In this document: one piece after another, positions 1 to 8,890 of the stretch
Position numbering within the stretch: position 1 is the first letter of the stretch
How the letters are laid out: each line of letters begins with the position of its first letter
Assembly: GCA_963818725.1 (NCBI GenBank)
Contig: CAWFTU010000014.1
Coordinates: forward strand, 62,001-126,000
DNA: 64,000 bases
Reading direction: 5' to 3'
Source of the DNA: DATFDN01 sp963818725
GTDB taxonomy: Bacteria > Pseudomonadota > Alphaproteobacteria > Acetobacterales > Acetobacteraceae
Program-made: the position numbers and the translations under genes
Notes under the pieces: generated by a model
The model's database searches: none
What the model saw: the letters and a program-made list of their open reading frames with translations, nothing else
Told to the model about the DNA's origin: nothing

Positions 1-188
1 AGGATGCCGTCGCCGGCCTCGGCGAGCCGCGCGCGGCCAGTGCCGCGGAGGCCCGGGAGGACCGGCGGCGGGTGAAGGAGCTGGAGCGGGAACTGCGTCG
101 CAAGGACAAGGCGCTGGCCGAAACGGCCGCCTTGCTTGTGCTGTCACAAAAACTGGCGGCGGTCTTTCACAAGGACGAGGACGCATGA
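1..188 (+). CDS. IS3-family OrfA, C-terminal part
   Basis: This is the end of the helix-turn-helix OrfA protein, whose start lies outside the window. Copy 2 shows the full length of 161 aa. The visible residues form the charged, probably coiled-coil tail (KELERELRRKDKALAE) that in IS3 elements mediates multimerisation. The stop overlaps the OrfB start in an ATGA arrangement, suggesting translational coupling or frameshifting. Confidence 0.85.
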   Translation, partial: DAVAGLGEPRAASAAEAREDRRRVKELERELRRKDKALAETAALLVLSQKLAAVFHKDEDA

Positions 189-1426
189 CCCGTCTGGAAG
201 ACCGCCAAACCCTGGCAGACCACATCGCGCAGGCCCGCGCGGACGGCGCCCGGCTGAGCCCGGCCTGTGCTCTGGCCGGCATCGATGCCCGCACCCTGCG
301 GCGCTGGAAGGCCGGGGCCGGTCTGGCGCGGGGCGATCGCCGGCCGCACGCCGACCGCCCCGTCCCATCGCATGCGCTGAGCGAGGCCGAGCGGGCGAGG
401 ATCGTGGCGGTGTGCAATGAACCGCGCTTCGCCGAGGCGCCGCCGGCGCGGATCGTTCCGATGCTGGCGGACGAGGGCCTCCACATCGCCAGCGAGGCCA
501 GCTTTCACCGCGTGCTGCGCGCGCACGGGCAGATCAACCGCCGCGGACGCGCCCGCCCGCCGCGAGCGTCGGAGCCGCCTCGCACTCACATCGCCAGTCG
601 CCCTGGCGAGGTCTGGTGCTGGGGCGTGACGTTCCTGCCGTCGCAAGTCCAGGGACGCTGGTTCTATTTCTACCTGATCCTCGACCTCTACAGCCGCAAG
701 GTCGTCGGCTTCGAAGTGCATGACACCGACACCGCCGCGCATGCGGCCCATCTGGCCAGGCGAACCGCGCTCGCCGAGGGCGCGCATGCCACCTCGATGC
801 GCCCGGTTCTGCACGGCGACAACGGCGCCACCTTGAAGGCGACCACCGTGCTGGCCATGCTGCATTGGCTCGGCATCGAGCCATCCTACTCACGCCCGCG
901 GGTCAGCGATGACAACGCCTTCGCTGAGGCGCTGTTTCGTACGGCGAAGTATCGGCCGGAATTCCCGCTCAAGGGACTGGTCGATCTGGATGCCGCCCGG
1001 CGATGGGCGGGGTGCTTCGTGCACTGGTACAACCATGAGCACCGGCACAGCGGCCTTCGCTACCTCACCCCGGCGCAGCGCCATGCCGGCCAGGATCGTG
1101 GCCTGCTGCGTGCCCGCCACGCGCTTTACCAGGCCGCGCGGGCCGGCAATCCACGGCGCTGGAGTGGGCGGACCCGCAACTGGACACCGGTTGGCGTCGT
1201 CACCCTCAATCCGGAGCGCGACAGCATCGTCCGGACGGCGACCTCACACATCCAGCTTTCCAGTTCGATCGGCGCGCCTGCTTTCCCGTCCCGACCTGCA
1301 GACGCCCAAGCCACGGAGCGCAACGGAGGAGATGGGAGGCGTGGAGCCACCCGCAGCCACGCACAGCGCGCCCTATCGCGCGCGCGCATGGCGAGGATGG
1401 CGAGCACCGGACCTTCTCCGCAGTGA
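185..1426 (+). CDS. IS3-family OrfB transposase with catalytic Asp replaced by Gly
   Basis: This is a 413-aa rve-type DDE integrase. The first catalytic block reads EVWCWGVTFLPS here but EVWCWDVTFLPS in the second copy at 15630-16871, so codon 623-625 is GGC instead of GAC (Asp147 to Gly). The other blocks are intact: LHGDNGATLK supplies the second Asp, and DDNAFAEALFRTAK holds the final Glu. Loss of the first metal-binding Asp should abolish strand transfer, although the open reading frame and element end are preserved. Complementation in trans by the intact inverted copy is possible. Confidence 0.9.
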   Translation: MTRLEDRQTLADHIAQARADGARLSPACALAGIDARTLRRWKAGAGLARGDRRPHADRPVPSHALSEAERARIVAVCNEPRFAEAPPARIVPMLADEGLHIASEASFHRVLRAHGQINRRGRARPPRASEPPRTHIASRPGEVWCWGVTFLPSQVQGRWFYFYLILDLYSRKVVGFEVHDTDTAAHAAHLARRTALAEGAHATSMRPVLHGDNGATLKATTVLAMLHWLGIEPSYSRPRVSDDNAFAEALFRTAKYRPEFPLKGLVDLDAARRWAGCFVHWYNHEHRHSGLRYLTPAQRHAGQDRGLLRARHALYQAARAGNPRRWSGRTRNWTPVGVVTLNPERDSIVRTATSHIQLSSSIGAPAFPSRPADAQATERNGGDGRRGATRSHAQRALSRARMARMASTGPSPQ

Positions 1427-1501
1427 GCACCGTGGCACACTCGTCACCAGTCGGAGGATAGGAAAGATCGTTACGAAAGGCAGGCGGCAACTACGTTGAC
1501 A

Positions 1502-1815
1502 CTCACCGCCTCGGGCGGCTCACGCAGCCGCTCGGCCAGGGCGGCCAGCACCGCCTCGGTCAGCACGCTCGCTGCTCGCCCGTTCCGCCGCCGCCCATCG
1601 CCCAGCGCCGCCGGGCCGCGTGCGTTGTAGCGCGCCGCCACCGCCTCCACCCAGCGCGGCGTGAGCGCCAGCACCCCGGCCACCTCGACCACCGTGCGGC
1701 CCTGCGCCAGCAGCCAAATCGCCTGGGTGTGCCGCGCCTCGGTCACGGTTTGCGCCGCGCGGAACCGCGCCGCCAGTTCCGCCACACTCAGGTGCTCGGC
1801 AATCCGTGCCATCAT
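1502..1815 (-). pseudogene. IS630-family transposase, N-terminal fragment
   Basis: About 100 residues are readable, starting at MARIAEHLSV. They contain the helix-turn-helix DNA-binding part of IS630 transposases (QAIWLLAQGRTVVEVAG...LTPRWVEAVAARYNARG). Translation then runs into the end of the IS3 element after LREPPE. The DDE catalytic half is absent, so this cannot be active. Confidence 0.7.
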
Positions 1816-1890
1816 CCCCCCGTTCAACCGCCCGCGGCATAGGCCCGCTCCGCGCAGCCGCCACTCTAAGCCGAACCTATCACCCGGGTT
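1502..1890 (-). mobile_element. IS630-family remnant truncated by IS3 copy 1
   Basis: The fragment carries the outer end of an IS630 element: AACCCGGGTG at 1881-1890 followed by a TA, the usual IS630 target. It also holds the first part of its transposase. The other half of the element is missing because IS3 copy 1 sits at 1501. Confidence 0.65.
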
Positions 1891-2073
1891 TAGTATCATT
1901 GCAATTTGGGGCTGCCGAGCGGGTTGATGATCATGGTCCAGCTGACATGCTAAGATTCGGCGGCCTAAGGGCGCACGTGGGTAATTCTGCCATCATTCAA
2001 CAATGAAGGACCCCGCACCTCAGAAAAGACGCGGTACAAGAATCAAGAAACATATAGGTACAACAATGCGAGC

Positions 2074-2842
2074 TCAAACGTTCAGCAGAAAACCCGACAC
2101 GGAACCGTAGCCATCAATGGCTTCTCCCACTGCTCGCCTGCTGAACTTGAGGCCGGCGTCGAACCAGAAGACCGGCGCGCACGCAATGCGGCTGCTAACA
2201 TTGGGATGGTATTCCTCGCCAGGGCAGTCGACCCTGAGATCATGATATGACACAAGTCGATTAGGATGCACGAGCAGCATGCATGCAACCTCAAAGGCCC
2301 CGAAGCCGATCTCATTGTCGGTGACCATGGTGTCACGGGCGCTGCGGACGGAGCGGCAGCGGTGGCGCCTGCCGAACTGCGCGGGAACGATAAGAATGTC
2401 GCTTCTCTGCTGCCGCATGATCTCGTTGAGCATGCGCTCCGTACGCTCCATGCGACAGAGATGTTCGGCGCCGAGCTTGCCGGCGTTATAGTTTGTGAAC
2501 GACTGCGCCTTGGCGATCCGATTAAGCACGAGTTCAAGGGCTTCTTCGTACGTGCTTGCCAGTGCTTGCCAGTGCTTGCCAGCGCGGGATAGCAAACCAA
2601 TTCGTAAACGGGAGCATTTGCACTGCTGGTAACCTATTTATGACCAACTCGAGCGCGCTTCCGACATCGAGAGGCAAATGTTGACGTAGCTCTACGAGCT
2701 GCTTCACAATGCTCTTCGGACGGTACTCTACAGGGTATCCGTATGGGGAGGATATATCCTCACCGATAGACTGATCCAGCACTGATTGCACCATAGAATT
2801 CCCACTATTTCTATACACGCCCAAAAGATATCGCCAAATCAT
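2074..2842 (-). pseudogene. Hypothetical protein split by a 10-bp tandem repeat
   Basis: Two overlapping minus-strand frames, 2842-2534 and 2595-2074, join into one 252-codon reading frame if one of three 10-bp repeat units at 2553-2582 is removed. Removing a unit changes the frame by exactly the required amount, and the joined sequence reads RWQALASTYEEALELVLNRI. I do not recognise the family. Both sides of the junction contain a similar helical stretch (ALELVINRL and ALELVLNRI), and the C-terminal part has a DCPGEEYHPN motif and ends YGSVSGFLLNV. The start is the ATG at 2842. Base composition is lower in GC than the surroundings, suggesting acquired DNA. It may be a pseudogene or a switchable gene now out of frame. 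Confidence 0.6.
2553..2582. repeat. Three tandem copies of a 10-bp unit
   Basis: The unit TGCTTGCCAG occurs at 2553-2562, 2563-2572 and 2573-2582 without interruption, inside the reading frame of the hypothetical gene at 2074-2842. Because ten is not a multiple of three, each gain or loss of a unit changes frame. Two copies give a full-length protein; the present three truncate it at 2534. Confidence 0.95.
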
Positions 2843-3223
2843 TTTGATGTCAACTATAATTTCGTATCAAAGCTATAGCCGCCGCAGCCCGAGTTAGAAT
2901 TCCTTGTCGCCGTCAATTCGGCCTAAGTTGCACGTCAGAGCAGCCGGCCATATGCATAGCACGAGCAGCAGCTATCGTCGGGTATCTGGTCAGCCGGCTG
3001 TGTTAGAAGAATGACGTTGGGGAGCATTGCTAGCAGAACTAACCCGCATTTCTCACCGGAAGGTCAGCCCCGCGCGCTTTGAGGGCGTATCGGGGCTGAT
3101 CCGCTGTGATTGACGGGATTTGTAGGCGATCTGGGCTGATTGCGGACAGGGCAGTCCCCCGCCGCTAGTTTGGCGGTGACGCGCCGGTCGGCGATGTGTC
3201 TTGCGGTGTCTGGTTCGTGCGGC

Positions 3224-4637
3224 TCAGGCAGCGGCCTCTCGCAGTTTCTCGTATGCCTGGGTGAACTCGTGCTGTGCCGGACAGCCCGAGGCCATGGCGA
3301 CGCTGATGCGGCGGACGCTGGTTCGGACCAGGGCGCCGATTTCGAGCAGCCGGAGCCGGATCGTGCCGCAGGTCGCGCTGGCAAACCTTGTGTGTGCCAG
3401 GCCGATGCGGCGCAAGGCGCAGAGCAGCACGTAGGCGGCGGAGGCGAACCACAGCCGCACCTGGTTGGCCCGCAGGGTGGCCGCGGCGGTGCGGTCGGCG
3501 AACAGGTCGAGCGGGCATTCCTTGATGCGGTTCTCCATCTCGCCGCGCGCGCAGTAGATCGCCTCGTAGAGATGCGGCGCGTTCGCCTCGTCCGCGCCGA
3601 GCGCGGTGACGACAAGGCGCGGGTTGGCCGCGCCGGCGGTCCATTCGGCCTTGCCGATCACCCGCCGCGCGCGGCTCCAACTCCGCAGCGTCCGCCAGGT
3701 GAAATCACGGAAGCGCCGGGCTGGCTTGCCAGTTGCCTCGGCTTCGCTGCGCGCCTCTTGGAGTTCCGCCTCTGTCGCGGCACCAAGGCGGGCGTTGCGC
3801 GCCAGCCCGAACAGGTAATCGACACGGTTGTTCTCGCACCAGGCCATCAGCGCCTCGCGGGCAAAGCCGCTGTCGGCGCGCAGCAGGATGCGGACCTTCG
3901 GCCAGCGGGCACGAATCAGGCCAACAATGCGCGCCACCTCCTCGACCGCGCCGGCGCTGGCGTCGATGTTCGAGCGCCGCAGCTTCGCTGCCAGCAGGTG
4001 CCGGCCGCAGAACACATAGAGCGGCAGATAGCAGCAACAGTCGTAATAGCCATGGAAGAACCGGCCTTCTTGCTGGCCGTGCAGCGGATCGTCAGTGGCA
4101 TCGAGATCGAGGATGATCTGCTCAGGCGCGGTGCGGTGGGCGTCGAGGAAGAGATCGACGAACAGTGCCTCGATCGCGGCCGGATCGGCGGCAAGCCGGG
4201 TGTGGCGCGTCGGCGCCGGGCGGCTCAGTTCCAGCCGGTTCAGCGTGACGGGCGCCCAACGCGCGAGCGCGTTGGGACCCGACCTTGCCCGCCAGCGGCG
4301 CGCAGTCGCGGCGCCGGGCAGCCATCTTGCCGGCCAGCGTGGCCAGCACCGGGTCATGGCGCAGCTCGTCGTGATCGATCAGGTCCTCATAGCCGAGCGC
4401 AATGCCGACCACTCGCTGCATCACCAGCGTTTCAACCCCATGCTCCACCAAGGCGGGATTGCGCGCATCGGTGAAGCAGGCAGCCAGCCGCCGGGTCAGC
4501 CCGATCACCCGGTCAGTAGCCCCCAGCAGCAGCGCTCCGGCATCCGAGGTGAGCCGCCCCCCGTCGAACGAGGCGACCACCGCGCGGCCTTCCACGCGTG
4601 CAAACTCGAACAGGCTCGGGCCACACTCTGTCGGCAT
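3224..4637 (-). pseudogene. IS1380-family transposase, frameshifted
   Basis: The N-terminal frame starts at the ATG of MPTECGPSLF, preceded by a good ribosome-binding site (GGAGGAGTTCCCC). It includes SFDGGRLTSDAGALLL and GYEDLIDHDELRHDP. The C-terminal frame contains the DDE blocks LDLDATDDPLHGQQEG and LRADSGFAREALM, and the EMENRIKE block. The frames are separated by an insertion of 34 bases around 4250-4283; without it PLAGK would join TLNRLELSRP directly. The rest of the protein looks intact, so inactivation seems recent. Confidence 0.88.
4250..4280. repeat. 31-bp palindromic insert with GAC duplication
   Basis: The insert has a 9-bp perfect stem (CCCAACGCG paired with CGCGTTGGG), a 4-nt loop and an outer GGG/CCC clamp with a small asymmetric bulge. 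GAC lies on both sides (4247-4249 and 4281-4283), consistent with insertion and a 3-bp target duplication. It sits inside the IS1380 transposase gene and causes its frameshift. Confidence 0.6.
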
Positions 4638-5455
4638 CGGGGAACTCCTCCGCTCAGCGCCAAGGCTTTGTGGCAGAAGAACTTTCGCCGATTCGGAGCC
4701 CCGATGCACCTACTCAGTGTGAGAAATGCGGGCTAATAACAAGGACGTAGCCAATACTATCCCTAATTGACAACATGTGATCATAACAGATGACATGGTA
4801 ATATTTGGAGCGGTTTGGACGGGTATACTACGTGATTGTGCGGCGGGCTTGCCGAGATCGGAACCTGAATACCCTCCTTGCTGAAGACAAGCCCATGCCG
4901 AACGATAATTATGTTGTAGCTTCCGAGCAATTGGGGTTTCTCTCCCTCCTTCTTAATCCACACGCGATGCATGGCGCCATAGCAATGCCCGGAGGGAACC
5001 CATTCACCTCCCGCCGTCGCGCTGGAACATTTGTGCCCGTCCTCGGGCTCCACAGAGTAAATCTCCGTATTAGGCCAAAGTGTCTGATGGTTGCAGTACC
5101 TCCTGGAGAAATTGGGACACCAACAGTACTAGAAATCGGTTCAGGCCGTAATAGGCATCAAGGACAGGCTTATAATATACTAGGGTTGCCAATCCATTTC
5201 CTGCTGGATCGGATGAGGCGTCTCCCAACTCGCTCAGCTGACAGCCAAGCAGACGAGGAACTCGCTGCTCAAGAATGTCCTTCAGGCTATCGTGCACGTC
5301 GGTATTATTCAGGCATTCTTTGACGGCAGCGCGTTGTATCCATTCGAGCTCCTCGAGATAGGGCGTCTAGAGGTGGCTCAGGAATTTTGAACAGGGCGTT
5401 AAGTGGAAACTCGGCCTGACGGCAGGCATGTTTTGCCTGCGGATCAGGAGCGAAG

Positions 5456-5767
5456 ATGAAGAAGCGAGCCCGCCGGAACCACACACCGGCCTTCAAGGCG
5501 AAGGTGGCCCTTGCTGCCCTGAAAAACGATCGAACGATTGCACAGCTTGCTGAGCAGTTCGACGTGCATCCCAATCAAATCACCTCGTGGAAAGAGCAAC
5601 TGCTTGCAGGGGCTGCCGACGTGTTTGAACGCGGTGGCAGCACCAAATCATCGGTCCCCGAGGTCGATATCAAGGCCCTGCACGCCAAAATCGGCGAGCT
5701 AGTCCTGGAGAACGATTTTTTAGAACGTGCGCTCGGCAAGGCGGGATTTCCGAGCGCAAAGCGATGA
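5456..5767 (+). CDS. IS3-family OrfA (helix-turn-helix)
   Basis: This 103-aa protein has the IS3 N-terminal helix-turn-helix (HTPAFKAKVALAAL...AQLAEQFDVHPNQITSWKEQL) followed by a leucine-rich helix (LHAKIGELVLENDFLERAL). It binds the element ends and is expressed with OrfB, whose ATG overlaps its stop by four bases. OrfAB fusion by frameshifting is usual in this family; the reading frame is intact. Confidence 0.9.
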   Translation: MKKRARRNHTPAFKAKVALAALKNDRTIAQLAEQFDVHPNQITSWKEQLLAGAADVFERGGSTKSSVPEVDIKALHAKIGELVLENDFLERALGKAGFPSAKR

Positions 5768-6591
5768 TCGACCGTAACCACAGGCTTGCGTTGACGAAGC
5801 AGGCGGCGCTCCTCGGCATCTGCCGAGGCAGCGTCTACTACGAACCGGCGCCGGTGTCGGATGCAGACCTTGCGCTGATGCGGCGGCTGGATGAGCTGCA
5901 CCTGGAGTTCCCTTTCGCAGGTTCGCGGACGTTGCGCGGCTTGCTGGCTGCCGAGGGGAGCAAGGTCGGCCGTCGTCATGTCACAACATTGATGCGGAGA
6001 ATGGGGATCGAAGCGATCTATCGCAGGCCCAACACATCGAAGCCTGCGCCAGGTCATCGCATCTATCCGTATCTGCTGCGCGGATTGACGATCAATCGGC
6101 CGAACCACGTCTGGGCGACCGACATCAGCTACATCCCGATGGCGCGCGGCTTCGTCTATCTCACTGCCGTGATGGACTGGTTCACACGACGCATCCTGGC
6201 CTGGCGACTGTCGAACACGATGGAGGCTTCGTTCTGCATCGATGCTGTCGAGGAAGCCCTTGCAAAACACGGCTGCCCGCAAATCTTCAACACCGATCAG
6301 GGCAGCCAGTTCACCAGTACCGAATTCACCAGCGTGCTGATCAACAACGCCATCTCGATCAGCATGGACGGCAAGGGCGCATGGCGAGACAACGTTTTTG
6401 TCGAGCGCTTCTGGCGAACCATCAAGTACGAGGAAGTCTATCTGCGTGCCTATGATGGCGTCGAAGAAGCACGGCAATCAATCGGCCGCTACATCGCCTT
6501 CTACAACGCAAGGCGACCTCACGCAGCCCTTGACGGCCGCACCCCGGATCAAGCCTACTCTCACCCGCTGCCGCTCCGCACGGCAGCATAA
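5764..6591 (+). CDS. IS3-family OrfB transposase
   Basis: This 275-aa DDE integrase has an HTH_21 part (FPFAGSRTLRGLLAAEG), the first catalytic Asp in WATDISYIPMARG, the second in NTDQGSQFT, and the Glu in RDNVFVERFWRTIKYEEV. The C-terminal YIAFYNARRPHAALDGRTP motif is present. All catalytic residues remain, so the element may be active. It split the oxidoreductase gene on the opposite strand. Confidence 0.93.
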   Translation: MIDRNHRLALTKQAALLGICRGSVYYEPAPVSDADLALMRRLDELHLEFPFAGSRTLRGLLAAEGSKVGRRHVTTLMRRMGIEAIYRRPNTSKPAPGHRIYPYLLRGLTINRPNHVWATDISYIPMARGFVYLTAVMDWFTRRILAWRLSNTMEASFCIDAVEEALAKHGCPQIFNTDQGSQFTSTEFTSVLINNAISISMDGKGAWRDNVFVERFWRTIKYEEVYLRAYDGVEEARQSIGRYIAFYNARRPHAALDGRTPDQAYSHPLPLRTAA

Positions 6592-7247
6592 CCCCCGGCC
6601 GACGATCCACTTAACGACGCGGAAATTTTGTTCAAAGGACCGGGGCCACTTCATCTCATTACCCCAAATGCGAGCACGATGCACACGATCTTCAGCGCTC
6701 TGCATAGCGCCTATTAGGGCTGAGCTGACAGCGTTGAGATTACAAAAGCGATAAAGTTCACCCGCTAGATCCAACCCAGTGGTTACACGCAGATAGTCCT
6801 ACAGCGCACCGTCACCCCCGCCGCTGATCAGGATACGTGGCCGTACTGTCGGCTGCAATCTCCTGCGCGGGGCAGCGTCAGGGTGTCATTGCTCCAGAAA
6901 CGCGGCCCATAATAGGGCTCCGCAAGCGTCCGTAGCTTGGTATCCTCCGGGCCAAATCCCGCAGCCCAGATGACTACGCTGAAGTCTTCTGACGCTTTCT
7001 TGCCTTGCTTGTCGCTCCACGTAAGTCGCAGGACGTTCGCTTGCGGATCGACGTCTTGCACCGCTGCGTCGAAGCGGACCGTCAGCGCCGGCGGCGGATA
7101 TTGAGCGCTCAAATCCGACAATCGCTTGTGCCATAGCACTGCCAAGTTTGCCGCCTTGTCTCGATCGAACTGTAGTGGAAGCGGACGATGGTGGTCCCAC
7201 GGGAAAGTCCCTTCCTCCCAATGATCGACTGGCCAATCATAATGCGT

Positions 7248-8279
7248 CCTGATTACACATAAACCTCAGCCAATTTCAGGAGTTGGTAGGGCATAGGGGT
7301 GGTTCGGACGGCGGCCCATGTGAGACGCGGGATCATGGCGGCCAGATCGTATCGTCGGTTGAAGCGGTATTCGAATTCGGCGAGGTAGCGCGGAACATGC
7401 TTGCGGTTGATGGCACGGTAGGTGCCCGTGATGGCGGCCTTGATGTTGCCGAGCGCGGCGTTGGCCCATTTGAAGGCTGGCGTCCGAGCCGCTTTTGGTC
7501 CTGACCCGGTCTTGACGACTTGGTGCGCGCACCCGGCGTCTGCGACGCTGGCGAAACACTGAAGGCCATCGCTGACGACAGAGCAGTCTGGATCGAGGCT
7601 GCGCTTGGCGAACCCTGCGATCGAGGTTGCACAGAAGCTGGTGACCCGGCGCAGCTTCAGGCGAACCGGCTTTCCCTGGGTGGTCGTCTCGACAGCGGCG
7701 ACGAACGGCGTCTTGCCAGGCGCCCCGCGGCCGCGCTTTCCGCCGGAGCGCTCGCCGCCGAGATGGGCGTCGTCGATCTCGATCCTGCCGCTCAGGCGCT
7801 TGGTCGCATCACGCTCAAGCATGACCTGCTTCAGCTTGTGTTTGACCTTCCAGGCGGTGGTCTGCGTCACCCCAAGGCGACGCCCCAGTTCGATGCTGGA
7901 GATGCCTTGCTTGGTCTGGGTCAGGCGATAGATCGCACGAAACCATAGCCGCAGCGGCAGATGGGTTGATGCAAAGATCGTCCCGGCAATCGGCGAGGTC
8001 TGCCGGCGGCACTTGGTGCACTGATAGAGATCGCGGGTCGTCACCAGACTATACTGCCTGCCGCCGCATACCGGGCACTCAAAGCCACGCGGCCAGCGTG
8101 ACGCGATGACGATCGCCCGGCATTGCTCCTCGGTGCCGTACTGCTGTTCGAACGCGGGTTCGCTGAGACCCTTCTGGAACTGCACGACATTACGAGCCAC
8201 TGCCACACCCTCATGAAATGCCACAAATTCCCTGACCTGCTACCAGGCGTTTCGTGACTGAGGGAAGTGCGTAATCAGG
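7248..8279 (-). mobile_element. IS1595-family element without target duplication
   Basis: The ends read inward as CCTGATTACACA (7248) and CCTGATTACGCA (complement ending 8279), enclosing 1032 bp. The eight bases outside (TAATGCGT and AAATATTT) do not match, although this family normally duplicates 8 bp. Both flanking genes are truncated exactly at the ends, so a deletion or recombination probably followed insertion. Confidence 0.8.
7253..8224 (-). CDS. IS1595-family transposase
   Basis: This 323-aa protein has the family's N-terminal zinc ribbon (CPVCGG and CTKCRRQTS), a small HTH-like part (ISSIELGRRLGVTQTTAWKVKHKLKQ) and the ISXO2-type catalytic domain with IEIDDAHLGGERSGG, VSDGLQCF and a C-terminal EFEYRFNRR block. 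The stop codon lies inside the terminal inverted repeat. It is unrelated at sequence level to the second IS1595-type transposase at 38353-39318. Confidence 0.9.
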   Translation of the reverse strand: MAFHEGVAVARNVVQFQKGLSEPAFEQQYGTEEQCRAIVIASRWPRGFECPVCGGRQYSLVTTRDLYQCTKCRRQTSPIAGTIFASTHLPLRLWFRAIYRLTQTKQGISSIELGRRLGVTQTTAWKVKHKLKQVMLERDATKRLSGRIEIDDAHLGGERSGGKRGRGAPGKTPFVAAVETTTQGKPVRLKLRRVTSFCATSIAGFAKRSLDPDCSVVSDGLQCFASVADAGCAHQVVKTGSGPKAARTPAFKWANAALGNIKAAITGTYRAINRKHVPRYLAEFEYRFNRRYDLAAMIPRLTWAAVRTTPMPYQLLKLAEVYV

Positions 8280-8890
8280 AAATATTTTCCTGGTCCTGCC
8301 TGATGGCCTTACGCGCCCACAGGGCATCTTGTGCGGCCTCTGGCTGTGCTTTAGTAAAGCTTTCGTATCTTCTGTCTATTTTGTTAGACAATCTTCCAAA
8401 AGGCTCGATCACCCACCCGACCAGTTTGAAGGCATTACGGGCATGTTCCCCGGCGCGATGCCTATACTCCTTCGAGGATAGATCGGCCGGCGGAATAGTG
8501 GCTTACGCTAAAGGCGTACGCTACAGCCCAGGTTACCTCAGCCGCAGCTCGACGAGCCAAGGAGAGCTTTTCCATAGGCGCCATTGGACCGTCGGGGGCC
8601 CGAGAAGGTGACATTACAGAAAGTTTACCAAGGGCGTTCGCCCTCTCATGGGCCCGCGTGAGCGGACCCAACTCACCCTCTGCAAATGCCTCAGCAACGG
8701 CGATCCCCAGATCATAACGCTCGGGATTTTCGTCTGCGAGCACGAAGAGGGGGAAAATTCGTCGCACGCTACGCGCCCCTATGGCAATTTCAGGGCGCAG
8801 CTTCAGGCTCTTCACGCCTGAGACTGGTTCGGCCATACTATCGCTCTCCGAGTCCCGAGTAATCCAGATTCGGTTCGGTAATCCAGCCAC
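8275..8890 (-). pseudogene. Hypothetical protein, frameshifted and cut by IS1595
   Basis: One frame runs from the ATG at 8890 to 8462 (MAGLPNRIWITRDSESDSMAE...AEVTWAVAYAFSVSHYSAG). A second frame continues the coding signal as SSKEYRHRAGEHARNAFKLV and ends in the IS1595 terminal repeat, which supplies the stop at 8275-8277. The frames overlap near 8480, consistent with one indel. I do not recognise the family; the Ala-rich helical middle resembles small bacterial proteins of unknown function. Confidence 0.4.

Larger units (their letters stand above)
1..1501 (+). mobile_element. IS3-family element, copy 1, cut by window edge
   Basis: This is the right part of a two-gene IS3-family element. 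The complete copy lies inverted at 15555-17411. The visible end reads, outward to inward, TGTCAACGTAGTTGCCGCC and finishes at 1501; the opposite end in copy 2 is TGTCAGAGAAGTTGCCGCC. The next ten bases outside this end are the same in both copies (CTCACCGCCT), which is either target preference or a longer terminus. It interrupts an IS630 transposase fragment that starts at 1502. The translated parts of the two copies differ visibly at only one codon. Confidence 0.9.
3043..4732 (-). mobile_element. IS1380-family element with CTAA target duplication
   Basis: The ends are CCCGCATTTCTCAC at 3043-3056 and its complement at 4719-4732. The four bases CTAA lie directly outside both ends (3039-3042 and 4733-4736), matching the 4-bp duplication typical of IS1380. 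Length is 1690 bp. Its transposase gene is broken by a small palindromic insertion. Confidence 0.9.
5369..6653 (+). mobile_element. IS3-family element with TCT target duplication
   Basis: Imperfect inverted ends (left AGAGGTGGCTCAGG, right the complement of TGAAGTGGCCCCGG, both followed inward by GTTAAGTGGA) bound 1285 bp. TCT lies directly outside both ends (5366-5368, 6654-6656). Two overlapping genes occupy the interior. A related but distinct element lies at 39824-41188. Confidence 0.85.
4781..7247 (-). pseudogene. FAD/NAD(P)-dependent oxidoreductase-like pseudogene, split by IS3
   Basis: Removing the IS3 element at 5369-6653 plus one TCT copy joins the minus-strand frame ending RARIWGNE to TPYLEELEWIQRAAVKE without a break. 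Upstream is a Rossmann-type C-terminal region: HYDWPVDHWEEGTFPWDHHR, VVIWAAGFGPED, NDTLTLPRAG, then an ISGGGDGAL motif. I see a frameshift near 6850, an in-frame TAG just after GGGDGAL where Gln would fit, and another frameshift near 5065 before a last segment (EPEDGHKCSSATAGGEWVPS...IIIVRHGLVFSKEG). The N-terminus is missing because IS1595 ends at 7248. The family assignment rests on the AAGFG and GGGDGAL patterns only and the substrate is unknown. Confidence 0.55.

Noticed and set aside
136..420. Short plus-strand frame over the IS3 OrfA/OrfB junction
   Set aside because: It is out of frame with both IS genes and Arg/Pro-rich; it is a shadow.
2553..2582. Tandem 10-bp repeats as a CRISPR-like array
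   Set aside because: The units are adjacent with no spacers and no cas genes are in the window.
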